A DNA stretch of 64,000 nt from Typha latifolia (GCA_019914945.1 CM034100.1:4973209-5037208), one strand, 5' to 3'; shown: positions 1 through 12,100, numbered from the stretch's first letter. Notes: generated by a model from the sequence alone, not told the origin. Made by a program: numbers and translations.

Positions 1-86
1 TATACAAGAATGGCACCAGAGTGAAGGAGATGATATGCCCTAGCTTGCAGTTGTTGGAGTATTCTGTGAGGCACTATGGATTCTAG
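1..86 (+). CDS. Possible 3' end of a gene entering from the left edge
   Basis: From base 3 a reading frame of 27 codons runs to a TAG at 84-86. It ends with residues that look protein-like (NGTRVKEMICPSLQLLEY, then SVRHYGF). This short stretch is less AT-rich than the sequence that follows, which looks like a 3' untranslated region. I do not recognise the family, and a 27-codon frame can occur by chance. It is listed only because it abuts the window edge. Confidence 0.22.
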   Translation, partial: YKNGTRVKEMICPSLQLLEYSVRHYGF

Positions 87-1350
87 TCCTCAGAGCACCA
101 AACACAGCCAGCAACATAATAATCCATACAGCAAAAGCAGAAAGCATAGATAGACAATTGCAAATTTTTAAACATATATTTCCCATTTATCATATTCCTT
201 TAATTTATTCCTCACCTACTGTCTTTACTCTTTCCATAGTCTTATTTCAACCTACTTCTTTCGTAGCCATTGTTGCAATTTGCTTGTACTAAACATATCG
301 TTCTCCTCTTAATGAGAAGCATGAATGTGTAGCCTATTTAGCTGCATGGTCAGAGTAGATGGAACAATAGACAGGGATTGATGTCAGGTGGAAAATGTAT
401 ATAAAGACATACCAATTTAAAGCTACAGAGGAAGTGGATCTCTGGTCTGTACTAAAGTTCTACTATTCGAGAGAGGGATTTTGTAATCAATGAAAAATAC
501 ATACTAGACATCTCCGAATTCACTGTACTTTGTTTGGACCAACTCATTCTTCTTTGTTTCCTTACTCCAACTTGAAAATTATCACTTTTTATATTCATCT
601 CTAACTTGGTTATAACTTTCAGGAATCACCGATTACTGTAACTGGATTATTTTGTTGTTGCCAAATATTTACGAGTAAAGTTAAATTTCTTTATTATTAG
701 AAGAAACATTTACATATAAGTTATTTTTCAATTCATCAGCTTTCAAATATAAAATTTATTCTAGACTTACTAATTATTGTAGCACATTTTAAAATTTATA
801 TAATTCACTGACTCGAAAAAGAATTTATATTTGAAAGTTACCGTACAAATGAGAAACGTGTATTAAAACAAAAACAAAAACAAAAAAGGGTTTTGGGAGA
901 GCTAGTCTGGTCAAAAACTCGCTTCCACTCACTCTTTTATTGAATCAGAGGTTCAGAAAAGGTACAAAGTACAGTTAATAAATGTTTTGGAGTCAGGGGG
1001 GGTTGTTGAGATGCATTAGTTAATTTGATTACTTCCTTTCTTTTAAATCTCCTTACTCTCCCTTTTCTAACTTTTGCTCCTGCAAATCTTCCATGATTAT
1101 ACTCTTGGATCAGCTATTATTAGTGTCAGTAAAGAGATTCTTGTTGTTTGGCATGCAAGAAGCCTGAGATTTAGTGTGCATGGTCCCCATGGCCATAATT
1201 GTAACGATGGCTTTAAACCCCATCGGAAGCTGGTAACAGCTATATTCCAAGCTGTTCCATAATTATGACAACAAGTCCATTTCCTGCTTCTTGTAGCTGG
1301 GGACTCTCTGGTTCATGTGAGAGACACCAAGAAAGATGCATGCATGCATT

Positions 1351-1376
1351 CTCTCTCTCTCTCTCTCTCTCTCTCT
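1351..1376. repeat. (CT)n microsatellite
   Basis: An uninterrupted CT dinucleotide run of about 13 units, flanked on the left by a short TGCATGCATG motif. Confidence 0.95.
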
Positions 1377-1910
1377 TGAATGCAAGCCTCTCACTTCACA
1401 ACTTGGAGCACAACTTTATCAACAATGCATTTACCACATGAAGCATGTAGCTTTTGATTTCTTTTCTTTTGTCAGTGCTCTTGTTGTTAAACAGAAGTGT
1501 TTCTTCTCAAGGATAAAACTTATCCTAACCAGTAATTTCTTTTTTCAAATATACCAGCATTAGAACAAGTAAAGGGTTTATAGTCCTGTAAACAATTACT
1601 CTGATGAAGGATAATAATAAGACCAGTCGCAAGGATCTCAGAAATTATTCCCCTTGTCAAATATGTAACACTAAAATTCGAAAAGAAAATGATATTTTGG
1701 TCATCTGTATACATTTATTCATGTAACAGCTATTCCTCTAGTAATATTGTTTTTAAAACTAATCATAATGGCAATTCTAAAAGAACTAATAATATTAAAG
1801 GAGCAGTAACTGCTATCAGAGTGGGTTCAGGCCCAGCCCACATCTAATTAGGGATAGAAGGCAACCCCTTTATTCAAAATCTGAGACTCCCAAGGCCTGG
1901 GCCCTATTCC

Positions 1911-2104
1911 TATCAATAATTGCAAGCAGATATGTGAATTATTGCTATAATTTTTCAGATATCTGAATAATTGTCCTCAGATGATAATTGCAAAAATTGC
2001 AATCAAATATTTGCAGCTGTTCTCTTATTCTTTAATAATTGCAATCAGAGAATAATTGCACCCTAACCGATCATTTATGAGAATAGATATCTGAATAATT
2101 GCAT
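1911..2104. repeat. Cluster of ATAATTGCA-like motifs
   Basis: At least six variants of (A)ATAATTG(C/T) occur within about 190 bases, including CAATAATTG at 1915 and two copies of AGATATCTGAATAATTG near 1958 and 2086. The spacing is irregular, so this is not a simple tandem array. It may be the subterminal repeats of a decayed non-autonomous transposon, or chance in AT-rich DNA. Confidence 0.4.
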
Positions 2105-2432
2105 GAAAGCTATGATAAATCACCCTTGTTATTATAGAAGGCATTCTAATCTTGTATTTATTCCTCTATCAAGTAAGTACATCTTGTTTTGCTGCCTCTA
2201 CATAACCTCATATTCCTCTTTACAACAGGAATTATGCATGGAAATTCTTTATCTATAATGACTTTTTGGTATTATTCTCATTCTAAGTGTACCAAAACGA
2301 GCTCTTATTTGCTTTAGCATCTTCAATGACATCCCTGATCATGCCAACTGATGTGCGTTGTACGAGTATTATTACTTTAGAATCCCTTTAATGGTTTAAC
2401 CAAAATTCTACATCCATGACCCTAAATTTCTT

Positions 2433-2510
2433 AGGTTTAATTATATAGACCTTCTAAACTATTCCTAATTTTCACATAAATCTTATGTTTTTATTATCTA
2501 ATATTTCTTC
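2433..2510. mobile_element. Solo end resembling a Mutator-like TIR
   Basis: The stretch starts GGTTTAATTATATAGACC and continues with a TAATTTTCACATAAA segment. In order and spacing this parallels the left inverted repeat of the element at 34251, which reads GGGTTAATTA and then GTTTTCACATGGAC. I could not find a matching inverted end nearby, so it is at best a fragment or a deletion derivative. Confidence 0.3.
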
Positions 2511-2969
2511 TTTCTTAATGGTGTTAACGAAAATGTTCGAATAACTATTTCAGTATCAACTTTCCTTCTTAGTCTTTTTCCTCTATTAAAGGATAAAATG
2601 GCCCTCGAGCATCTAAATTAGTCGTGTGTTAGCCACGTGATATATTTATAATAAGACGAATACTAAAAGACATTTTTGGTGAATGAGCCATGAAAAATAA
2701 ATTGGAAGATTTTATACGAAATGGAATCTTTTGTCAATCAAAATTTTTTTTAAAGAAAAGAACTAGATTAATTAGCTACTCCGGTTACAGTAAGCATTGT
2801 TAACATCGGCCGCTAAAAGAGGCATAGGGAGATGGGGAAAGAACCCTCCTGAGTGTAACTGAAAGCTATATTTTTATCGTAGTTTGGGGGCTAGACAGCC
2901 AATTGCTTAGTGTTGTGGTAAATAGGGTTGATGAATAGAAAAAAAAAAGTGAAACAAAAGTGCCGACAC

Positions 2970-3645
2970 TCATCTATATAATTGCAATGGGTGGCCCAAG
3001 AGAAGCATGACGTTGACCATTCAAAATTTTGACGAGAAGCAAAGAGTCTATTTCAACAATGAGGTGAGAGATTCTACACTAACGGATATAGAGGAGGGCC
3101 TCCTGGAGGCCGATGATCTCAACAACAAGAGTAGAGTGGTAAATGCAATGCTGACTGCTCGCGATAATCGAGAAATCTAGTGAGGTGCACAATGAAACTT
3201 GTCTCACCGGATTCATTAAGACCTGAAAATGAGCCGTCAGCATTGAGCTTAAGGAAACCCGGTAACAGAGGTCCTAACGAATGAGTCTATAAGGGGAAGT
3301 GAGTCCGACAAAAGGGAGAGATAGAATCTCATAGTATTTATAAGCTAGAGCGAGAGATCTTTCCCATACCATCTTCGGGAGTTCTAGAGTTGAATTGAAC
3401 AAAATGTTATTGCAAGTGTTTCTAAATGTGCCAAAACATAATGCTTATGACAGCTAAAAATAAAGCACGATAATTTATAAGTAGCAAGCTAGTCTGAAGG
3501 AGCCAAGAACCATCGGCCTTAGTCGGGTCCAACTGCCTCCTAATGGGCCAGATTTTCCTGAGCTTAGCTCAGGGAGCCAGAGCAAAAAGAACAAGGTGGA
3601 ATATCGATTCTCGGTAAAGGCCACATATGGGCACCAATCAATTAT
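2970..3645 (-). mobile_element. LINE (non-LTR retrotransposon) relic: zf-RVT-like and RNase H segments
   Basis: Read on the minus strand with frameshifts and stops. About 3640-3545 gives CPICGLYRES, then IFH, then AKLRKIW. This matches the order of the C..C....E...H...A...W signature that follows reverse transcriptase in plant LINEs. About 3262-2975 then gives PGFLKLNADGSFSG, VEIIGLQEALLY and VEIDSLLLVKILNGQ, which match in order the three acidic-residue segments of the plant LINE-type RNase H domain. The segments lie in the expected order, but the reading frame is broken several times and no upstream reverse transcriptase is present. It is therefore a truncated, dead copy. Confidence 0.65.
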
Positions 3646-4501
3646 AAGCAGAGGTGAGCTTGCTCTCACAGACAAGTCAACATATATAAATAAATTGTCA
3701 CATCATTATGTAAATATATTAAACAAGGAGGGATGAAGAAGTAATTACATCTCATATATACATACATATATATATATATATATATACACGAGAAAGTTCT
3801 CATCACATGGCCTCGGATCCAATTCGCATGGTTTTGGTCAGAGAATAAAGCTAAGCCCGCAGAAAGCACGCACACACACACACACACCCACCTACCGCCC
3901 CTTTCGCTCAAATTTATTACTCCTGCCACTCATCTTCTCCTTTCCCACCTCCAACTTAATACTAAACTAAAACACCCTCTCAAATCTTTGCCATGATCAT
4001 AAGGGATTTAATTAACAAATCAAAGAATTATAAGTGGAGATTATACATTCTAATTTGAGCATAAGCAGCCACCCTAGCTAGTAGTGCCTTCCACGTTGCG
4101 AAGCTCTTTTTTTTTTTCCCTCCTCACTCTTTATTGCATTGCTTTTCCTGCAATGGCAAAAAGGCAAAACAAAAGGTCACAAATCCTTAAACCCATATGC
4201 CAAAGTAGTCGCCTTTGTGATGAGATGGATGGCGTTGGCTATCCATGGAAACAAAGGCCCTTTCCTTTGGGTGGTAGGAGATATAAAGAGGTTGTCCTAT
4301 AAGATAAGATAGTAATAGGATAAAGAGAGGGGAGGGGGGCCATACCTGCCTCAATTGGGTGCATCTCCTTTGGTCTTGGAAACTTAGTTCCCAAGTCCTT
4401 CAAAGAGGAGGAGGAGAGAAGGGTTCATGGGCTGTCAGTTTTCCTTGTAAGAAGAAAAATCAAACAAAGCAAAACAGTCACATGAAACCAAGTTCATTTT
4501 G
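3646..4501. other. Intergenic region downstream of the GH17 gene
   Basis: Contains a TA run (3766-3787) and a CA run (3868-3888). The remainder up to the GH17 stop codon includes the likely 3' untranslated region of that gene on the minus strand. The short ORF at 4084-4302 has no recognisable domain. Confidence 0.55.
3868..3888. repeat. (CA)n microsatellite
   Basis: About ten CA units, interrupted only at the ends. Confidence 0.9.
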
Positions 4502-4642
4502 TTAGGTTGCCCTTCTCATTAAAGCTTGGAAAGTGATCAATAAGGATATGAGAGTCCAGTACCACATACTGCTATACCCCCTCCTGTATTCCTGCATCAC
4601 AAATGATGTGACATTACTATGTTTACTTTTCCAATCTCAATG

Positions 4643-4692
<50 letters not shown>

Positions 4693-6570
4693 TGAATCAA
4701 TCATGAACTGATAACTTACAGTGTTGATCGTAAAAGAAAAGAAGAGGTTATCAAAGTTTAATTGCCTTGTTTCATTCTTATTCCATGATAGTGAAACGCA
4801 GTATATATGCAATCCATGCATCCCTTTCTCCATCTCACTGACACTTTTGTGAATAGTCATTTTGCTTTCGTTCCTTCATTGGTTTATATATATATATACA
4901 TTTCACCTGCTATTGATTTTACTTAGGGATGCACTTTCGATCAGCTTTCTATCATCTTTATTCTTGATTATGTCTCGCAAATTAGCACTTTATGTGAACA
5001 TAACGGAAGGAATAAGTGTATACCTTGAAGAATATGTATGCTAACTTTTTGCACGGACTAAATTAATTACCCCGCCGTAAGTCATAGTCAGGTCAAGAAC
5101 CGGAAGATATTACTCGTCAAGAAAAGGAAAGAATAAATAACAGGAAAGAGCAAAGAAGGAAACTACAAAAGATAAACCATGATAAATTATCACTTCACAA
5201 CCCATCTTATTGTCTTATTCTACTTCAAATCTTTAACTTTTCGCTATTAATTTGTAAAACAAGGTATGACTCGAAATAAAATAAGGCAAAAATAAATTCA
5301 GGGTCCGAAATGTAAAATGTTCTAAAGGAAAGAAAACATACCCTTGTAGCAGTAGCAGAGGAGGTGAGAGACACAGACGCAGTGGACGTGAGTGTGGTCA
5401 GCCCTACGTTGTAAGCCATGGTCATATCCGGTTGGTAGAGCCCATAGTTCCTCTCCGAGGTTGGTCCGGGCTTCAAATCCTCATTGAACAAAGCAAACAG
5501 GTACACTTCCAATCTTTGGTTAGGCCTCAATGGCGTCCCCTCATTGCTCATCTGCCTCAGCAACAAGTTCCTATTGTAATCCCTCGCATTCGCCACATTC
5601 GCACCAATCTCGTCTTGGTCTCCTTTCGACGGCCACCCGGTCTCCGACACCCTGACCTCGATGCCGGTGTACCCCATCCTCGCCATGGCGAACGTCACCG
5701 CGTCGACTTGCGCGTAGAGCATGTTGTCGTAGTGCAACTTCGTGTAGGGATCCACCATTCCATAGTTAGGGTTGAATAAGACGTAGTCTAGTGGAACTTT
5801 AGTAGGGTCGCCCTTGTAGGCGAAGTAAGGGTACGCATTGATCCAGAACGGCGATTTGGTTTCCGATAAGAATCGCAGGAATGGCGCCATGAGGGTTGCG
5901 ACGTCGGAGCTAAAGGTGCCAAAGGAAGGGGGATAGGAGTTCTCCAACACTGCCAGGGAGTTTGCAGTGGACACGTGGACGTAGGAGTCGAGGCCTAGTT
6001 GGGCTAGAGCAGAGTGGAGGTTGAGCATGGCAGGGACGAGGTTAGCCGCCAAGGCTGCGTCGTCGCCGGTGTAGACCTCGTTACCGACGGCGATGCCGGT
6101 GATCCTTGTGGCAGGGAAGTAGGGCTTCACATTGGTCATGATCCATTGCAGGGCTTGCTGCGAGTTGGTTAGCATGGCAACGGCGTCGTTTGGGACGGTT
6201 ACAATGATCTCAATCCCGGAGTTGGCAAATGCAGTTAGGACTTGTGGGTTTGTGTCGTAGATCCTTGTCTTGGTAATCTTGAGGGAGGTCAGGAGGGTTA
6301 CTACTTGATCTGGTGACGGTAAATTGTTTGCCACTTGGCCATAATTGATGCCTAGAGATGAACCAAATTGAAGGAATCCAAGTTCTGCAAGACCCAAAAA
6401 GTTAAATCAAAAGATTAATTAACTTGTTAAATATTATCAGTGAATGAGTAAGAGATTTTCTAGAAATGACAACAAAGGATTATATATATATATATAGTAC
6501 CTGAAGAGAAAATAATAGATAGTAGCAACAAAGGGATTATAGTTGATCTCAAGAACAGGGAGGCAGCCAT
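4502..6570 (-). CDS. Glucan endo-1,3-beta-glucosidase, GH17, probably GPI-anchored
   Basis: Exons on the minus strand: 6570-6501, 6384-5342 and 4591-4502 (400 codons plus stop). The introns have GT..AG borders and the phases agree. The enzyme hydrolyses internal 1,3-beta-glucan (callose) bonds in the cell wall or at the membrane surface. Exon 1 encodes a signal peptide with a hydrophobic LLLLSIIFSS core. Exon 2 holds the whole GH17 barrel: GINYGQVANNLPSP at about residue 35, the proton donor in VGNEV (Glu126) and the nucleophile in VSETGWPS (Glu271). Exon 3 is short and encodes a basic stretch followed by the hydrophobic tail MWYWTLISLLITF. That tail, after an Ser/Thr/Ala-rich linker, fits a GPI-attachment signal. 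No X8 (CBM43) domain is present. The third exon was found by eye and is less certain than the first two. A GA repeat lies immediately upstream of the ATG. Confidence 0.9.
4649..4690. repeat. (AT)n microsatellite in GH17 intron 2
   Basis: A pure AT run of about 21 units, located 58 bases inside intron 2 from its 3' (acceptor) border. Confidence 0.95.
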
Positions 6571-6573
6571 ATG

Positions 6574-6576
<3 letters not shown>

Positions 6577-6637
<61 letters not shown>
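6577..6637. repeat. (GA)n/(CT)n repeat in the GH17 5' leader
   Basis: About 30 uninterrupted GA units on the plus strand (CT on the coding strand) begin only six bases upstream of the GH17 start codon at 6570. The repeat would form a long pyrimidine tract in the 5' untranslated region. CT-rich leaders are common in plant genes, but a pure run this long is prone to length change. Confidence 0.95.
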
Positions 6638-6640
<3 letters not shown>

Positions 6641-7325
6641 AGAGGGGGAAGAGACACAGATAGAGATTTAAAGAGGAGGAGGAGGAGGAAAAGAAGAGAA
6701 GAGTGCACGCTTTTGGCAATTCCTTTCTTTACTTGGCTGGGAGTTTGGCAGGGGGGGAGTTGAGAGGTTGCCTTGCCTTGGCCATTTAGTCTTTCATGAA
6801 TGGGCTTTTTATTTATCTCATGATGTGTAGTAATGGACTTATGCCCAGGCATTACTTTATAATTAGCGTTGGTTATCTTTACAACGACGCTTCCTCCTGT
6901 CCTATTCGGCGAAATGGCACAATTAGCCCTTGGACTAGGAAGATGCCAACTTTAGACCATGCAGAAATGGAGACCAGAGCCCAACACTGCGTGCTTTAAT
7001 ACATGTGACGGGAAATTAAAACAAGGGTGGGTAGAGAGGGGGAAGAAAGGGAATACAGCTAGGATTCTCTACTTTGTATTAGTCCTTAAAAACATTCTAT
7101 GAACGCATTGTTGTGAATGACCCAGAGCTCTCTGACAACCAATAAGATGGTCAATTATGGAGGAAGAATCTATGGAAAGTAGCCAGACTTAAAGATGCAC
7201 GAACCCATTAAGACGATGACCTTTGACACCAAGTAAGTACTAGTTAGATGCTAGGGTTAAGGTTTAAAGAGTAATTGTCTTAAATTTTGATTGTGGACCA
7301 TTCTCTTGCACTCTGTTTGATCTTC

Positions 7326-7387
7326 ATGTATGTATGTATGTATGTATGTATGTATGTATGTATGTATGTATGTATGTATGTATGTAG
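7326..7387. repeat. (ATGT)n microsatellite
   Basis: About 15 tetranucleotide units without interruption. Confidence 0.95.
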
Positions 7388-7562
7388 GCAAATACTTCAA
7401 TGCACCTTTAAAAATTATAATCTTAATCCAACGGCTATAATAGCCAGTTTTCATACCCGGTACCGGTTTTTCGGTACCGGTTCCAAAACCACATTACGTA
7501 AGAAAAAGAGTATATCAGTTAAGTAGATTAATTACGTGTGCCTAACTTTCCAATTTTCTTGT

Positions 7563-8092
7563 TATACCCTTGAAGATCTTAACCATTAGATCTTCATCAA
7601 AGTGATTGATAAGTACGGAAGAAGCGCTCTACACGTTTTTTCCGTTAAGATTTCTCTCTTAAATATAATTATGCCTTAATTATAGGAGATATCATTTAAT
7701 ATTAAATAATTTAAATTTGATTGTTTGGAGATAAACTTTAATTTAAATATAATTCTCTATCTCTATCTATTAAAATTTAATTTAAATCAATCTTAAACTA
7801 ATGGGAGATATATGTAAATAATAAAAAATAATTAAAAAGATAAAATGTAATTAAAATTTCATCAAGTTAATTATAAAAGACATCAATACCCTTATTTTAA
7901 TATATATACATTACTCTCAGTTAATGATATATATGTCTTTTACTTAATAAAATATTAAGATAATATAATTGTTAAAAAATAATGTGCAAGATTATATATC
8001 TAAAAAAAATTACCTGCTAAACCGGTAATATCTTTCATTCCTATTATACCCTTAAAGATCTTAACCGTTAGATCTTCATCAAATTGATTGAT
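7563..8092. repeat. Pair of near-identical direct repeats of about 48 bases
   Basis: The copies at 7563-7611 and 8042-8092 share TATACCCTT, then AAGATCTTAACC, then TTAGATCTTCATCAAA, then TGATTGATAA, with only a few substitutions. Each contains the internal inverted motif AAGATCTTAACC..TTAGATCTT. They bracket about 430 bases of very AT-rich DNA with no ORF. This could be a small non-autonomous transposon with terminal direct repeats, or a local duplication. Confidence 0.55.
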
Positions 8093-8126
8093 AAAGAATT
8101 AATTCGATTGCATGGAAGAAACCCTC

Positions 8127-8171
8127 ATGTATGTATGTATGTATGTATGTATGTATGTATGTATGTATGTA
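8127..8171. repeat. (ATGT)n microsatellite, second array
   Basis: About 11 units of the same tetranucleotide as the array at 7326, lying 35 bases after the second member of the direct-repeat pair. Confidence 0.95.
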
Positions 8172-9129
8172 CGCCTATGCATATGGTTTGTGTGACTCCA
8201 TTCATATTAGTTGCAGTTAGACTTGGAATTCTATAAAAGTGGGTTTCAAGTAATTGGTTTGAATATTGATTTGAAACCCAATATAGATTGTATTAGATTC
8301 ATTGCAAATCCATAATGAATAGGATATTGATTTATTATAAATAGACTAAGTCATCTCAGTACTCTATAACTAATTTTATTTATCTCATTAAGAACTGCCG
8401 GTTAAAAGGGAGAAAGAAGGAAAGACTTACCTGGTCACAGTTTTTAGAAATTAAGATCAAAGATGAACAACTTTGGATATAACTTCTATCTTCTGTGTGT
8501 TCTAAATTTCGTATATATTTTAATTCAGATCATATCTAATATAAGATCTAGGGATTATGTGACAAGTTCTTGTAGTATTATGATATAAGACAAGTTTCAG
8601 GAGATATGGATCCTGATATTTTCATTATGGCTTTTCTAAAACAACCTTAGAAGAGTTTATTGATCCTGAAGCGAGAGTCTTCTCTTCTAACATATCTTCT
8701 CTCCCTCCTCTTCACTCCTACAACACTATCTGAGCTATGTGTCTTGTATTATCCCCTATGTTCTCTTTGGGCTTGTTACAATGGTTTCCTTTTCTGTTGA
8801 GCCGTAGATGATTAGCAAATTATGAGGCTTGTTCATAAGCCGTTGTCCGATCTCCCCCCTTCTGCTGTATATCAAGCTTGTATATATACGAATCGTTGGA
8901 ATTAATGAAGTTCTTGGCTTACAATTTTTTTCCTTAAAAACTTGCTTCACAACACTAGCAAATATAGTGTTGGTCAAAAGGAAAGAAAAAAAAAAAAGAC
9001 TAGCAAACATAACATGCAGGCAATTAATTAAATTGTCAATGTAAAATTTTGCCTTTGTAAACAACATTTTGTGATAGCTGAATAGTGGTCTGGACTAAAA
9101 CTACTGTCTGCATTCAATTACTAAATTAA

Positions 9130-9159
9130 TCTTATCTTATCTTATCTTATCTTATCATA
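9130..9159. repeat. (CTTAT)n pentanucleotide repeat
   Basis: Six tandem CTTAT units. Confidence 0.9.
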
Positions 9160-12100
9160 TTTTGCTTTTATCTCAACTTTAGCGATGTATTTGGACGTAG
9201 CGTTAGATCATACTGTTAGATAACTCTTCTCCAATCTATCTTATCTCTTGGAATGGATTTAGCATTGTTTAACTCTCACTTGGTTCCTTCTTTTTGACTC
9301 CTAATTGCTCTTTCAAGAATGACAATTTCATGCGTGGAATTGCACTGTGTAAATTTTGCTACAAAAGCTGATGACAAACTAAAGTGTGAATGTGTGATGC
9401 CTAATATATAGTCAACCTTTTTGAGTCTGAGTCAGCTTATAATGTAGTCTACATCTAATTCACCAAATTAATGTCAGAGTTCAGTAGTGCTGACCAAGCT
9501 TGACATAATGGGTTACCATATGCTTGCCACTTTCTATTCTATCCTCTGTATCTACAAAGAATGATGACATTAGCAACAGTGGTTGTCTATAAATTAATTA
9601 ACTTGTAATAGTGCGATGATAGATTCCAAGACTGTGGTCATCACCTGGCCCTTCTTTTACTTAATTGTTGTAAGCTCAACAGTGTTGAACACTATTTGGA
9701 TTGTATTACATTGTAGCATCATATATCAGTTTGGCTTGTTGGAGTTAATCATTATGTGACGCTCATAATTAATATGTTATCCCAATTAGTGCTTGCCTAA
9801 TGATGAAGGCTCGATTGTTTTGTTTTGTTCTGTATTGTTTTTCTAAGGGAAAGCCCAAAGGCACATATCATTTTATTAAAAAAAAAATTCATTTGAATAT
9901 AATTTTATATACAAAAAAGAGAGCGAAAGATAGGATGGTGACCCCTCGACACAAGCATCACACCTAGCTAAAACAAATCAGATAATATTAAGAGCTGAGA
10001 TGCTAGGGACGATATAATTTGTTTAGATCTCCTATGAATGCACGATTGTAGTTAAAAAATGGTCAACCTTTGTTTTTTTTCTCCTTTTCTTTTCTTAATA
10101 TGTTCCCTCAACCTAATTTTGTAGAGTTTGTGTTGTATATCACTTGTGAGTGAATAATCTTCTGTTAGATAATGAGCGAAAGTGGGAAATTTTATATAGA
10201 CTACTCTTGGGTCCTTATTTAGTAGTTACAATTTTCTATCTAGGGGATATTCTTAGAAACGATTTGATGCGATTAATTTGATGGATCTTGTAGCAGACAC
10301 ATAGTAACATAGGTTAAACGTGTGATATGATGCGATTGATGATGTAATGATCCTAGGTTTGGACAAAGATGCTTAGAAATACTTGACGAAAGAATCTGAT
10401 TAAAAGTGTCTAAGTAAGGGCATGGAAGAGCCGGATTGCAGTCCAATAATGTTTGAACAATCTTTCACTAGGATTTAGACTTCCATCTTTCCCAAATATT
10501 GTGGAGTTGTGAAAAGGCATTTAAATGACTCTTAAGAGATGTATGTATGTAAATAAAATTTGGTGAAGAGTACTCTACACTTTAAATGACTGACAGTCCC
10601 CTCACTCTCTCAGAAATATCCAAACGCAGGATGATCTGATGTACTATGACATGAACTCACCATCTTCCTAAGCTTAAGCTAATTAATGAAAACATGGTAG
10701 CAACTCTCTTTACCTTAAGGCGACACTAAAGTAGGGTTCACCAACCACTGGGCCCTGCCCACGTCACCACTTTAGTATGGCTAGTAGCATGATCTTCCAA
10801 AGTTTTCTAATATCACAATTGGAAACGTATCTTTCCACCAAAGAAAGAGAAGAAAAGCAAGCATAGATGTGCGAATTACGTAGGAAGAGCAAGGCCACCA
10901 CTGTTCTTGTAGGGTTAAAAGAAAGATAGAAAGATATATATATTTATATCCATGACGTACGTAGTTGGACCATGACGGTGTAAACGAATGCATGGCTGAT
11001 ATGACCACACGATGGAGGAGACCACGGCTTTAGAAGAGGGTTTAAAGCACCACCATGGATAACGAGTGGAATTACGTGGTGATAAGGACATAACTGAGTT
11101 GTCTCTAGATCTCTTATCCACTCTCCTTTTCCCTAGGTCTTCCCGCAAAAATCTTTTAGATTCTTAGTAGACCTGGGACAAACCACCTCGTGTTCAAAAT
11201 GTAAATTTGTCCACAAGGGAAAGCAATCTTAATGCTACCTACATGCAGCAATATCTTGGAAGGTGATTTGTTTGGTTCTTTTGCAGTACGGTCCAAGTTT
11301 GGCATAGTTGTAGACAATATCAAAAAAAAAAAAAAAGGAAAACGAAAATTGTGGGGATGACTAGGATATCTACATATTGTTATTTAATCCCGAGCCCAAA
11401 AGAATTTTTAAGCTTTGAAGATTGGGATGGTCTTTGCCTTGATTCGTTGCCGAATTAAAGTTATTTGAATGGGTTAATGATGCTCCATGGACCGTAGTTG
11501 GAGATAGGCCAAGTATTTTGCAAGAGTAGGACTTAAGGTATGAGCTAGATACAGAGAAGAAGGCAAGAGAATGTGATAACGTAAATTTCATATCTTTGCA
11601 AAGACTTTGTTTATAAGCTAGGTTAGTGGTCAGCTTAAAAGCTCGTTAAACGTTTGTTTTCCCATAAGAGATTCTTTTGATAACTTTATGCCCAATGTCG
11701 ACCGAGGTCCAACTCGGTTTTTATTTGCCATCTAAGCTTATTAATCCAACTTAACTACTTTTAATAGGTTTAAGTTAGATCAACTCTCTGGGAAATTTTG
11801 TAACTGCTGGCAGGCCTCTACGTTCTTCTCTCTGTATGGAATGGAAATACTAAATCTATTAAAACCAGAGAAAATAAAAAAATAATACACTGTTGTGCGA
11901 AGAGCTCACAAGCAAACACCGAATAAAAATCTGATCAGATAAAACTTAAAATAAAGTAAAAAAGCTAAATCCCAGAAGAAAATAGTTAAATTAACACCAA
12001 AACAAGGAGAAAATCAAACCACAGATAAAAAAAAATAAAATAATATTTACTTAGTTCGATAATTTGGGTATCTCCAAAAACAAAGTTAGTATCAATCCAC

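Larger units (their letters stand above)
87..2969. other. Intergenic AT-rich region
   Basis: No gene can be supported. Visible contents are a (CT)n run at 1351-1376, a cluster of ATAATTGCA-type motifs at 1911-2104, and a segment at 2433-2510 that resembles one end of the Mutator-like element found at 34.25 kb. Short ORFs here lack codon structure or recognisable domains. Confidence 0.6.

Noticed and set aside
5432..5779. 115-codon plus-strand frame inside the GH17 gene
   Set aside because: It is antisense to a well-supported catalytic exon and has no domain of its own.
7257..7526. Frames with repeated MYVC or YIHT residues on both strands
   Set aside because: Produced entirely by the (ATGT)n microsatellite.
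7326..8171. Regularly spaced repeats that superficially suggest an array such as CRISPR
   Set aside because: They are pure tetranucleotide microsatellites without unique spacers, in a plant nuclear context.
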